From the NCBI GenBank assembly GCA_003116995.1, contig BDSL01000034.1, positions 62,001 through 126,000 on the forward strand: a stretch of DNA of 64,000 nucleotides, in the 5' to 3' direction. Source of the DNA: Yamagishiella unicocca. Taxonomy: Eukaryota > Chlorophyta > Chlorophyceae > Chlamydomonadales > Volvocaceae. The translations under genes were made by a program, and so were the position numbers. Positions 1 through 11,652 of the stretch are shown here, one piece after another (the stretch's first letter is position 1; each line of letters opens with the position of its first letter). Below the pieces are notes generated by a model. It did no database searches. It was not told where the DNA came from and saw only the letters and a list, made by a program, of their open reading frames with translations.

Positions 1-3000
1 CCGCACCCCGGTCACCCCGACCCCCTCCACCTGGGCGCCCCGGGCATTGCCCCGGCGACGGGGCCGGCCGCAGAGCAGCCATTCCCTCCACTCGGATCCA
101 TCGCCGCCGCGGATCCACCCCAACCGCTCGCGAATGGCCTCGTGGCCAGCGGCGCCGTCTTTCCCCTCGATGGCTTGCCGCCCGTGCGCACCGAGTTGCC
201 CGGGCGGAGTGACTCACAGCCGCATCAAGCCACCGGCGCTGATTCTCCCATGGACGCAACGGCAACAGCAACAGCAACGGCAGCAGCAACAGCAGCAGCA
301 GCAGCAGCCGCTATGTTGTCGTCACCCTCCGCGCCAGGCGGGGCACCCTCTGCTGCGCGCGGGGCGGCGGGGCAGCTGCCGCCAGGCGGCGCACCGCGGG
401 GGCCCGGCGGGGGGCCTCCCGCCAAGCGGGGCTCCGACGGCGCCCCCAAGCCGGTGGTGCTGCGCCCCACGCCGCCGCGGACGCACGGCGTCAAGTCGTT
501 GTCCGACGCAGTGCCTGACGCCCAGAAGGCCCTGGGGCTGGTGCCGCTAGGTGCGCAGGGGGGACTACTACGTGGGGGGGGGGTACAATAAAAGAACAGG
601 TAACGCGACTGGGGAAATGTAGTGGGTGCATAGCCTTCGGACACCGGGACGCGCGCGCGCATGCTACTGGACGGCCACACATGGCTACGTGGCGGGGGGT
701 GGGGCTGCAAGATATACCCGCGTAGTTGACATGGGAAGTTATTGGAAGTGTAGTTGGTGCATAGACGTCGGATGCATGGGTGCGGGCGCATGCTGGGGGC
801 GCGACGGCACCGCGGTAGTGCGGGGCGGGAGGACAGTGTGTAACCTTTTACACCTGGGGGCATTCCGCACGCCTCTTTGCACCTCCTTTGCGTTTCAAGG
901 CCTTGCAAAACGAAGGGGCATCTCCGGACGTACCGCTGGCGCCTGCCAGGCTAGGTGTCCTGTTGTCTCCTCCCTGGACCTCAACCCGTAAACTGCAACG
1001 CAACCTCGTCCCCAACCCCCCCCCCCCCCCGCCGCATCCACGGGTTTCCCTCGAACCTCCCCCCCCCCGCCGCCCCTTTCTCCCCCTCCCCTCCCCTCCC
1101 CCTCAGGCGCCCACCGCACCGTGCAGCCTCAGGCCACCCCCAGGGGCTCCCTCACGCGCATGATGCCGGGCCGCCCGGGGCAGCAGCAGCGGCCGCCAGG
1201 CAGGGGCCTCATGGCGGCAGCCAAGGGCCAGCAGCAGGGGCCCGCAGGGGTGGCGCAGCAGGGGCCCGCAGGCGCCGGCCGGGGCGCTCCAGCGGCCGCT
1301 GCCGCCGCTGGCCGGGGGCCAGGCGCAGCCGTTGGGGCTGCGGAGGCGGCGGCCGCTGCCGCCACGGGTCTTGGTACGGCAGGGCGGCTGGCGCCGCTAC
1401 CTGCCGCGGCGGGCGATCATGGCGCCGGCGGGGGGGGTGCGGGTGTGGGGCCACTGCCGGGCCATTCACCGCACCACCAGCAACAGCAGCAGCAGCACGG
1501 GGTGCGGCTGCTGGAGGCGCAAGGGCCCGAGGAGGCGGCGGCAGCAGCCTCGGTGGCGACGCAGTACCCGCCTGCGATGCTGGCGGCGGCCGTGACGGGC
1601 GGCGGTGGCGCTGCGGGGTGTGCCGGCGGCGGCGAGGAGGCCTGGGCGGCGGGGGCTGGGCTGCACGCTGGTGCCTCGGCCCCGGCTGCAGCTGCCGCTG
1701 CCGCGGGAGGGTCGCTCGCGGTGACGCCCTGCGATGACTCGGCGGCGCCAGATGCGACGGCCGCCGCTGACGCGGCGGCGACGCCCATGCAGCTGGCCAT
1801 CCGCACCGCAATCGCCTCCGCCGTCCAGCGGTGCGACATGCCGCCGCCAGCGACTACCCCTCCGGCGCCACTCGCCGCGCCGACGGCCGCCCCTTCCATC
1901 CCCGTCCCCACACCCCCGCCGCCGGCCTCCGCCACCGCCGCCGCCGCCGTTCCTGCCGTACTGCCGCCAGCTGCTGCGGCTACGTCAGCCGCAGCCACTC
2001 TCACCGCCGCCGCCGCCAGCGCGGGGCCCGCACCGCTTGGCGCCAGGCCTCGCCCCTCGCTGGCCCGACTGCTGTCCCCCTGGGAGGTGCGCGACCTGCC
2101 TCTGCTCCTGGCGTCGCTGCGGCGGGGCCTGGTGGAAAGCCCCTTCCACGATGACGTGCCCTTCACCGTACGAGACCCTGAACACGTGTTGGAGCAGCTG
2201 GAGGAGGCCCTAGCGGCCCTGGAGCACCCCGCCTTCGTCACCCAGCAGCTAGCCGCGCCGTCACCCCTGCCGGCTCCCGGCACCGGCGCGGCGCCGGTTG
2301 CTGAGCTGGGCCCTGTCCTGGATAGCGCCGCCGTTGCGGGGTTGTGTGGGATGTCTGATGGCGGCGTGGCCGCCGCCGTCGCCATCCCCCGCCTGTCAGC
2401 TGCGGGGGCGCCCAGTGGTTGCAGCCCCATGCCCGGCCAAGCGCCAGCGGCCGCCACGGCAGCAGGCGGCGGTGGCGGCCCTGGCCCCAGCGGCCCCAGC
2501 GGCGGCGGGGCCCTGGTCATGGGGCCGCCGCCACCTGCAGCCGCTGCAGTACACCGCGGCGTGCCGGCCATCGCCGCCGCCGCCGCTGTGGTCTCCGCCG
2601 CCGCCGCCGGCGCTGTCCGGACGCCTCCGGCTGCCTCCCAGGCGCCGGCTGCACACCCAACCCCCTACCGACATGGACCGCCGCCGCCGCAACAGGCCCC
2701 TTCCGCCGCCGCGGCCGCGGCCGCTGCTGCCGCCGGCGGCGCCCACCTGGGGGTGCGGTTCGCGACGGACTCGGAGCTGCCCTCCGCGTGGCGCTTGCTG
2801 CGTGACCGGCTGGCGGCGCAGCGGGCGCACTCGCCCGGGCCCGGCAGCACGGCGCTGGGGACCACGTTCGACGGCGACACGGTGGAGCAGACCGCGGAGA
2901 CGGACCCCGGCAATGCGAGCATCGGCGCGGGCGTGGCGGCGGGTGCGGGGATGCCGCCGCCGCGGAGCGCCGGGCGCGGCGGCGGGGCGAGGCCTGTGAG

Positions 3001-3040
3001 CAAGAAGCTGGCCAAGCTCAAGAAAGGCCTGGGGCTGTGA
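1..3040 (+). CDS. 3' part of an unidentified Ala/Gln/Pro-rich protein
   Basis: Partial gene, open at the left edge. Model: join(1..550,1107..3040), reading from base 1. The donor at 551 (GTGCGC) and acceptor at 1105-1106 (CTCAG) keep phase 1, and exon 2 runs open for 1.9 kb to a TGA at 3038-3040. The product (over 825 residues here) is dominated by Ala, Pro, Gly and Gln tracts, from GCN and CAG runs such as those near 260-312. Two stretches are of normal complexity: around 2060-2250, Leu-rich and probably helical (it contains LLSPWEVRDLPLLLASLRRG), and around 2750-2880 (it contains FATDSELPSAWRLLRDRLAA). The end is Lys-rich (KKLAKLKKGLGL), like a nuclear localisation or basic tail. I recognise no family. 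GC3 is very high, as in the LCYE and WAC/DDT genes. The intron carries two copies of the F1 repeat. Antisense and other-frame ORFs here are shadows. Confidence 0.7.
571..800 (+). repeat. Two F1 intronic repeat copies (571-670 and 721-800)
   Basis: Inside the intron of the first gene. Both copies carry the F1 core: G-run, (C/A)ATAAA, a block like GGTAACGCGAC or GTTGACATGGGAAG, then TAGTTGGTGCATAG, CGTCGGA and a terminal GGGCGCATGCTGG. Related copies occur near 3149, 9741, 13261, 26531, 30190 (inverted), 32545, 33141 and 50675 (inverted). Confidence 0.6.
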
Positions 3041-5081
3041 GCTTGGTAGCTTGGTAGCTTGGTAGCTGAGTTAGGACGGCGGGGCGAGGGCGCGAGGGGC
3101 GCTGTGGGTTGGGCTTTGCGGGTGTAGAATTGACGTGGTTGGGTTGGAGCGCGGGGGGGGCTGGCATAAAAACCGTTGTCGCGAAACGTCAAGAACAGGA
3201 TGGGAGGGGGTGTTCCTAGCTAGCTCGAGTGTTGATCGAAGCGGGTGGGTGCAGGGTAGGCAGGCAGTGGGGCTGAGCGGTGTCGGGTACTGTGCACTGC
3301 GGGTTGAAGTACGGTAGGTAGGAACTGTGGAGCCGGCTGATGGGGGATTAGAGAGGGGCTGAGCTGGCCTGGCGGAACTGTGGAGCTGAGTGACATGGGG
3401 CAGGGGGGGGGGGCTGGACTACGGTAGGCAGCCCGGACGGCCGCCTCATGTATAATCTGTACAGTCATCGGAGCTCGACGAGGGCCGAGGCCGCAAGAAT
3501 CAGATCAGGTTACAGTACAGGATTTCCACAGCCATGCCAACGAAATTCGATCTCTTCATGTACCCTTCGCAGCCATCTGCGCTGCAAGGTGTAGTACAGT
3601 GGTTGGTTGGACGTAGCGACTGGGAGTAGGTTAGGGTTTGTTATCAATGCAAAGAGCAGGCGCGCGGCGCCTTGACACGCAGCCCTCGACGCGAGAGCTT
3701 CTTTTGCGCGTGATGTTCTCGTACAGACAAAAACTTCCCCACCGTACCCAACGAACAAAACCAACACCCTTTTTTTGAGCGACAGCGATGTCCTAGGTGT
3801 CCACACCCGCAGACTCCCGACGCCGAAGGCCTCGTTTATGGTGCCATTAGACATACCAAGTCCCCTTTCACTGCATAAACTGGTTTGTCGACAGCCGTGG
3901 CGTATACAACACGCCCCCCCACACATGATGGTCACGACACAGAATGTGTATGTAAGCCGGCGGGTGATATCACAGCGCCGCCCCGCTTCAATAACGGCGC
4001 CCCGAGCCGTGCATGCGCACAACGGCCACCGCCCAGCGCCACAAACGCCCAGTACGAGTTGCACGGAGCATGACGTATCATTTGAAGTCAGCTCGATGGT
4101 CACAAGGAAGCCCCTCCCCACCGCGGGACGAAACGCTACCCCAGCGATGTGCTGATGGCCACACGGATGGCTACACGGATGAACGTCGCATTATTCTTAG
4201 GGTTTATGCAATCGCAGTCTGCAGTCGCGACCTCGCGCGATTTTGTTCACACACGACACGCCGCCACTGGTCCTCGAGACAGCCTAGCCACCGACTGAAG
4301 CGGCGAACTTCCGACCAAGTGGTAGACAAATCAGGCGATCAACCCGCGACCCATAATCCCAGGGCTCATGCACAATCACACGCCACACAACATCCCAGCT
4401 GCAACCCCATGCCAACCTGCGCCTAGAGCGAGAGCCACCGCCACCACGCGCCCGGAGCCGGCGGCCAAGCCGGCCACGCACCTTCCGCTGGTTGCTCGCG
4501 CGATCACATTATAACCCATGTCTGGCGTAGGAATAGACTCGAGAACAACAATCCATGCAATCCTCCTCTGCTACCTAGTTATGAGTATTGCCGAAATCAA
4601 CACAGATTGGCTGGCCCTGCAGCCGTCGCTGAACCAGCCGCATATCTGCGGTGTCACGCCCCTACCCTCCCCTGACCTAACCCCGTCGCCCTCACAGTCC
4701 TTGGCTCATTAATAGTCAGTGCTACCCGGGGCCGGCCCAACGACCCTACCAGAAATACTACAACGGGTCAATTCCATGATCGCAGGATAGCGAGGTGGTG
4801 GCTTGCGGCACTGAAGCGGCCAACGGCAGAGCCGGACTTGGTCCAGGTCGGAACCGCCCCACAGCGGGAGCGCCCAAGAGGGCGGACGCCTGTCGCCTCA
4901 GAGCCCCCCCTCTCCTCGCGTCAACTTATCTGCCTTTTTTAACGCAATGAATCTGCTTGTCATTTGGCTGCTGCACCCAACACTTCAAGCCTGGAGGAGG
5001 GAGGGCCAGGCCAGGCCGGGCCGGGCCCTCCTTCCAACGGGGCTCTTGTACGCGCCCCGCCAGGTACACGCGCCGTGGACT
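3041..5081. other. Intergenic, tail-to-tail region between the first gene and the kinase
   Basis: About 2 kb between two converging genes. It holds one F1-like repeat at 3149-3202 (G-run, GGCATAAAAACCGTTGTCGCG) shortly after the first gene, then AT-richer sequence with no ORF of coding quality. A short GCTTGGTA tandem lies at 3040-3068. No TGTAA polyadenylation signal was seen close to either stop codon. Confidence 0.5.
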
Positions 5082-8039
5082 CTAGTACTCCCAGCAGTCA
5101 AACGACGACAGGTCCGTCCCGGCAGTTAGCGCTGGCCCCTTCGAGCCGCAGCGTGAGAACATGGCCTGCTCCTCCTTCGTGTACTCCTTGAAGATCCAGG
5201 GGTGCGCCAACAGCTCGGCCGCGCTGGCCCGGTGGGAGGGGTCACGGCAGAGGGCCTGGCGCGGGCGAGAGGTCGGCGGGCAGGCGGCGAGGAGGAGTGT
5301 CAGGACCCGGCCGTGTATTTGGCAACCGTTGCGACGCGCGCCCCAACCAGGGCAACGCATCTTACGCAACCGCTCCTTGCCGCCGCCGGTGCCACCGCCA
5401 GTCTGCGCAAACCACGGCGGCAACACGTGGCAATATGGCTGCGCAATATGCCTCCCGCAACGACCTCTCGCCAAGCGCTCCCCCCCTTCCATCCGGGGAC
5501 CGCCCGGCCCCTGCAGCTCAGCCCCACCTGCTCCAACCAGTCTGTGAACTCGGGGCTCAGGTTGCTAGGCAGGTTGACCTTGGTGCAGTGCGCTATGCTG
5601 TACAGCACGTTGTCGTAGTGGTTGTTGTCGGGGCTGAAGGGGTGGCACCCAGTGACAGCCTCCAGAGCCATCACACCCAGGGCCCACACATCGTTCTACG
5701 GAGGCAGCAGCAGGCGGCGGGGGTGACATGAGCTTGCTGGGCACACGCACGGCACATCGGCGGATGGTGGGTGTTCCACTCAGGGGTATAAGAATACGTA
5801 GCTTCACGCGTCAGTTCAGTCAGGATGGGGCACCGTGTTTAGTGTGACGTACAGGGGGCGGGGAAAATTTGAAATCCAAGCCAGGCCGCATCTTCTTCAT
5901 GTCTTCGCAAACTGTGTTATTATTTCAAGCCACATCGAGCTTGCTGTAAGGAACAGTTAGTGGGAAAGACGGATCTGCATTTCACGCGAATTTGCGGAAG
6001 GCGGCACCAAAACGCTGCCGCTTCGGGTGCATCGGTAGGCGCCGCAACCGCCACGTGACCGACTACGCAAGCCGAAATACACAAGCAAGCCCCGCGCAAA
6101 CGTTTTATATCCCCAGCACCCTCGTCACCCAGACACACACCCCTCGGTACGGCATGTGAACCAACACTGTAAACAAACACTAACTTCAACTTTTCCTCCG
6201 GCTAGTGAACATAACTCCATACATCATATTCAGGTAATCAGTTTCCTCGCAACCACCTCGGTGCAACCCCCCCGGTGGCCACCAGCTTTAGTGCTTCATG
6301 AATGCGCACCATCCTGTTTTCGGTCATGTGCTCGAATTGTGTAAATTGCGCCAACCCTCAGCACAGCCGCCATCACACCAGCGCGGCCCTACTCCCGTTT
6401 CCGGACATCGCGCGGCGCAACCCGTATGCCGTTGACGAATCCACCCACTCCATGACAACCGAACGCGACTTCCATTCATGCTAGCCACCATGCCTTGTGA
6501 CATCCAGTCAGTATGCACTGGCGGCCGACACCGGCCATGTACTTTCGAACATTCCAAGAATGGGTAAAACATGCGCCAAAACGTGTCGTGTTCTGCGACT
6601 GCTCTCAACGTGTGGCTTCCCCTCACGCCCAACCATGACGCACGCTTCGTAAGCAGCATGCAAGACATCTCGCCCTTCACCGCAGCTTCTGCCCACCTCC
6701 CGCCGGCCCAGTTCCTCCCACGCACCTGATCGTCACCCCTACTTTCATTCCTAGCCGCCGACCAACCGTCGCACACACCACAGAACTCAAGCCCACATGC
6801 CGGGAAATTGACAGTGACAGTGCCGCCCGAGCCGGTGGTAAACCACGCCGACTAGAAAACGTACGTTCGCCGCACATTGGGGTTTGGATTGGGGACGTAA
6901 CGTGCACCATAACCGCAATCGTTTGGAGGAGGAGTGCTGTGGAAGATTTTATTGATGACATGCTTGCGTTCACCCCGCGACGGCGCACCTTTGGTCCGAC
7001 CGCGGACTGCATGCCGTGGTTTCGGAACATCGCTCGCAGCACCTCCGGCGCCGCGTACAGCGGCGTCCCGCCCGCCGTGCAGATGACCGTGGGTGTCCGG
7101 CTACTGCTGCTGCAGTCGCTGTCCATGGACTGGGACCCGCTGGAACACCCCACGCTGATGGCGCAGCTGTCGCTGTCCGTGGCGCAGGCGTCCTCCGCCA
7201 GGTGAGTCGGCTGGGCCAGACCGAAATCGGCCAGCTTGACCGTTTCGCTGCCGCTAACGAGACAGTTCTCCGGTTTTAGGTCACGGTGGGAGAACCCCTG
7301 TTTGAGGCCCAGAGAGTGCGTGCGGGGTTGGCCAGGCTTAGTGTTCGCGGCTGCAGGAGGCGCACGCGGGCCCGTGGGCGAGGCGTGGTCGGGATGTAGT
7401 TCGAACTCGAAATTTTCCAGGGTGCAGGTGCATAGGAGCAGGGGATGAGGAGGGGGGAGGGGCGGTCCGCCAACCAAACGCACCTTGTTGTGCAGCACAT
7501 TTAGTGCTTGGAGCACCGGGGCGATGAAGAAGTCACGAATGCGGCATTCTGTCAAACCCTGCAAATGCTTCCTGAGGTCTCCTCCCGTCGCGTACTCGAG
7601 CAGGATATATACTCGCGCATAGTCCTCGAAAGCCTGCACGCAACCATGGTCTGATCAAAATCCGGACGGCTGGTTCCGCAATCGACAGTCCCACTTACCG
7701 CAAGGAACTGGACAATGTTGGCGTGCTGCAAGACGGAGTGGATGTCGATTTCGGTTTGCACCTGCCAAGGCGCGTCCGCAAACTATCGTCAGTCTCGGCA
7801 TGGTTGAGAAGTCAACGATTAGATCCCCGTAATTGAGCGAATTGCCGCACCTGTTGCCGAGCCCCAGGGCTAAGCTGGTCGCGCAGGTACGCCTTTACAA
7901 CAAGCTCGCTCCCGTTGCATTTGCATCTCGCAACAGATACATAACAGTCACTGTGGTATGCTAAGGGCCTTCGTGTCTCGAATGCGTCACTCAAGCAACT
8001 GCGCAGACGGCCAGTCGTCCCATCAGCGTAACTCGACAT
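5082..8039 (-). CDS. Ser/Thr protein kinase
   Basis: Model: complement(join(5082..5255,5528..5695,6989..7297,7484..7633,7699..7761,7851..8039)), about 350 aa. All five introns are phase 0 with GT-AG ends; the fourth, 5696-6988, is 1.3 kb. Kinase landmarks in order: VVKAY (putative ATP-binding Lys49), helix-C Glu near residue 67, hinge LLEYATGGDL, HRDLKPEN at 138-145, DFG at 158-160, APE at 217-219, NDVWALGV, and the subdomain XI-like RASAAELLAHPW. The protein ends soon after the catalytic domain, so it is essentially a bare kinase of CAMK/Aurora/ULK-like type; the subfamily cannot be fixed by eye. The DFG-to-APE segment is about 60 residues with a Ser/Asp/Cys-rich insertion. No glycine-rich loop is visible before Lys49, so an upstream exon may be missing or the loop is degenerate. 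The start at 8039 is provisional. Confidence 0.85.
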
Positions 8040-9468
8040 CAGAGCAACCGCGTCGCCCTACAAAGGGCTCTTGCCCCGTCCCGCACCTCGCCTCCTCTAT
8101 AGCGGCGCAGACCTCCTCTGGGCACGCCGAGCTGCTGCAGAGCAACTGCATTGGCGTCTGTATCTAAGTCGGGCTAAATAAGCGTCCAACCTACTAAGAT
8201 AGCTTTGTGCGACGAGACCCCAACCGAGCTGCTGCTCCTGATTGCACTCTTCACTTGTGGAAGACGCGAACGGCCTTCGTCGCCTGGATGGCAAACGCTA
8301 CAGCTCAAGCGAGCAAATGCATATGATGTAGCAGGTAATAGTTAACCATAGGATCTTACAATGGTGCAGTTGGAAAGATGACACCGGAGGTGAGCAAACA
8401 GTTTAGAGTGGTGTCTGGCGAGTCGTACGCTGGTGGGCTTGGCGGGCGCTTGGAACAAAGCTGAGCTGCTGCACTGAAGAATGTTGTTCTGCTCTATTAC
8501 CAAATGAGCCTATGAGGCTTTCGCATTGACGCCACGGCAGGGTTTCGCAGTCCCTATCGGTTTCTGGCACTGCAAAATGGCATGCTATCAACAACTTTAT
8601 GGCTTTCTGCGGTAATGCATGCATTAAATTATTTACAAGCCATGCGGGCCCCGGAGGACAGCGCTTTGCGGACCATCGTACCGTCCTCCGGAGCAAATAG
8701 GACACTCTGAGGGACCCCATACACCCTATAATTTCACTGAGTTGGCGTCCCCGTGATATCTCGCACATGCCATAACAAAGCCATGTGCTGATATAACAGA
8801 GAAGCCCTCTCGATCGTCCCTCCTCGACCGCCGAAACGGTTCCCGTAACCCGAGTTATGGCACACGATTGGACGACGCGGGCATAACAGACGCAGCACAT
8901 TGGACCTTTGAGCGCCCGCATTAACTATGGAAGGCATACGGTGCTTGTATACCAACAATGGTGGCGCTCTGGCCTTTAGCGACGGTAATGGGCTAGTGGC
9001 TGCGCCCATCACTGAGTCAGGCAACCTCTTCCGGGGCACGGCTCACATAGCACACCTGCATGTGCAACAACCCTATGCAAAACGATTTCACAGCTGCCTT
9101 CGTGCTTGAACTGCGCAAATCGATGGGAGCGTGTGGACGATTGTGCACGCGACGGCGGCTTCGACCCTCACGGTGTGAGAGTGGCACGAGGCTGGGATCC
9201 ATGACTCCGGCTGTTTTCCCGCCGGCGCCGCCTGTGCCCTTCGAGCGGCATCACCCCTCCTCTGCAAATCGGGACCCCGCATCCTCTCTCCCCCCACACC
9301 GTGCGTGTGACTCATTCCCTTCCCTCCCCCTGGCATCTCAACCGGCGCCCCTTTTGCATCCGACACGTTGACACGGCTACCCCGACGGTGCCCACCCGGT
9401 GGTATGATACCGAACCTGGTACCCCCTGCTGACTCGCCCTCCGAAGCGACCTCGGCGCCTCGCCAGCT

Positions 9469-9530
9469 GCACCCCACCTGTTCTAAACGTTTTTTTCTGG
9501 CATCCACGGGTCTTCCTCGAAACCTCCCTG
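9469..9530 (+). repeat. F2 repeat copy
   Basis: Contains TTCTAAACG, a T-run, then CATCCACGGGTCTTCCTCGA and a C-rich end. Nearly the same string recurs at 32348-32415 inside an intron of the WAC/DDT gene, and a shortened form (GTCTGTTCCGAACGGG then TCTTCCTCGA) at 10570-10618. Confidence 0.65.
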
Positions 9531-9740
9531 CGCGCGCTTGTAGCGTGCCATGCTGCGAAACCCACATGACCCCACAATAGCCCACCCCACCCAAAAGGTG
9601 GGAGGGGAGCGGCGCCGGACGGCTGCAAGCCTTACACCCCCCCACACACACCATGAACTTAAACCCCCAAGTCGTGTTTTAACCGGGTATGCTCAGCCTC
9701 CCCCCAACACACACACGAAGACTATGCGCCACCCACACTA

Positions 9741-9775
9741 CCCATATCGTGTAACCGGGTCTTTATGCCCCACCC
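9741..9775 (-). repeat. F1 repeat fragment, inverted
   Basis: Plus strand reads ATCGTGTAACCGGGTCTTTA then TGCCCCACCC, the reverse complement of the F1 core (GGGGCATAAAGACC, then GGTTACACGA). A diverged second fragment lies at 9670-9690. Confidence 0.55.
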
Positions 9776-11310
9776 TACAACAGCAATAGGGACGGTGTGG
9801 CACCTCGCTGGTGCTACAGTAGTGCTGGTGCAGGAGGGGAGGGTGGCTGGTGCCGGTGCAGTCGTTGCGGGTGCTCAAAGAAACGGCGCCACATGGTCGC
9901 CCCACCTTGGCGGCTGGTGGCGCCCGCAGGGCGAGAGGGCTGCAGGTGGGCCCTCGCTGGGACATCGTTACACACCCCGTACATTGGGACCGCGCGCTCA
10001 GGGGCCGCGTCCTAGCCATACACGAAATAGCGGCGATGAGGATGATGCGGCCACATCCCTCACCGCCGTGTTGCAGTGTTCTTCGGGGTCCCTTACCATG
10101 TTGCGTCACTCGCTCCTGCGAGCTGGCGTTAGTGCAGGGGCCCTCCCACATCGGCCCGCGGCTGCTCCGCCAGCCTCCTCTAGAGGCTGAGTTACAACAG
10201 CCTACCCCACCACCCGCGCCCCAGGAGCCCTAACCCTCCCCCGTCACAACCCTTCTCTCTCCCCCCTCCCACCGTGCTCTTTTATTGTAACCCACCGCGC
10301 TCACACTCACACTCCGTCACACTCGCCATCCGGCGCCGCCTTTCGGCTCCTCTCTTCGACGGGCCGCCTGTCCAGCGCCATCACCGGCGCAATGCCGCCA
10401 CCAAACCCCTCAAGTGTTGTCGTTGTTACTGCCGCCCTTGTTTTCTGTTCGCGCCCCCTCTGCACTGCAAGCTCACGTCACCTCACCCGCCGGACGCCGG
10501 CAGCCCGGGGAACACCCCACTCGTGCACCCCCTGCGCTGATGTGGAAACTCTCATCCACCCGCCCCCGGCATGCATCTCAAAACGTCTGTTCCGAACGGG
10601 TCTTCCTCGAAGCCCCCGGTATCAACAACGAGCTGCCATCATCGGGCCACTCTTCACCTACACCTACCCGCTCTTCCACCGTCCCCGACCATGGGTTACC
10701 ATCACCTGCTCTAACCCTCTCGTGCCCCTGCGATGCCATGCTCTCAGGCCCGACACGCCAGCCGCCCCAAATCAACACCCCACACGCGTAACCTTGTACG
10801 ACACGTACCATGTACGACACCCCTCCTGGGGGCCTGTGCTGGGACAATAATGACATAACAAAAAGCATCCGCTTTCTGTTTCATCTACTGGAAATCATGT
10901 ACAAACTACAAAGGGGGAGGGGTGTTGCTCACAGCACACCAAAATTGCAAACCGGCCCGCCAGCTGCACGGGCACTGATTTCTCGGGCGCCGGGTGGTGG
11001 GGGGTTTCTCGCAATACTCGTTCAACGGCCCCAAACCGGTCCCGGCCCGGAAGTCTTCTCCCTCCATTGGATCTTTCTCCGCCCCCCGCTAACGGGCCCG
11101 CGGCCCCTCGCTACCTCCTGCAAAATTGACGTATCGGCCCAATCTTAGTCCGCGCCACGTCCTGCTGCACCACCCCGAGGTGAGACCGGGTGGGCCGGGA
11201 GGTGCAGGGTCAGCGGGTCGTATGAGGGACCAGGCTCTCTTCTCTTGGGTATCGGACATGCGCCCCATCTCAAGCGCCGCGGAGCACCAGGGGCAGATCT
11301 GCCTGCCCGC

Positions 11311-11364
11311 TACTGCCGCTACTGCCGCCACTGCCGCCACTGCCGCTACTGCCGCCACTGCCGC
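11311..11364. repeat. 9-bp tandem repeat, about six copies
   Basis: Units TACTGCCGC or CACTGCCGC in perfect 9-bp register. It lies about 290 bp beyond the stop codon of the cyclase gene, so either in its 3' UTR or in flank. Confidence 0.8.
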
Positions 11365-11652
11365 AGTTGCCCAAGCAAGCAGGGTGTGTTGCCGCCGGTG
11401 CACCACGGAGCCTTGCTGCTGACAGGGCGGCGCGGCCAGCGAGTTATTGAAGGCGAAGCGGGCGAGGGTGAGGGGTGCAGCCGCGCTGCGTGACCCACGG
11501 GCTCCCACCCGTGGGCGCCGCCTACTGGGCGCACCCTGCCGCCAGCCGGGGCCCCTCCTCGGCCTCCGCCCTCAGCTCCGACAGCACCAGCGCCAGTGCC
11601 TCCCCCCCTCGCGCTGTGTCGCGCGATGCCTCCCTCTCCAACGACAGCTCGC

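Larger units (their letters stand above)
8040..11652. other. Gene-poor, repeat-rich intergenic stretch
   Basis: About 3.6 kb upstream of the kinase and downstream of the cyclase. 8.1-9.1 kb is AT-richer with only short ORFs. From about 9.2 to 10.9 kb the plus strand is strongly pyrimidine-rich and carries F2-like copies at 9469-9530 and 10570-10618 and inverted F1 pieces at 9670-9690 and 9741-9775. I found no exon chain with splice sites and no recognisable protein. It may be repeat nest, decayed gene sequence, or cyclase 3' flank plus kinase 5' flank. Confidence 0.5.

Noticed and set aside
1417..2571. 384-codon ORF on the minus strand opposite the first gene
   Set aside because: It is antisense to a better-supported plus-strand exon; its long Ala/Gly/Pro content follows from GC-rich repeats read backwards.
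9765..10190. 141-codon plus-strand ORF as a possible gene in the 8.0-11.6 kb gap
   Set aside because: No splice-linked neighbours, no family resemblance, overlaps inverted F1 fragments, and the opposite strand is equally open.
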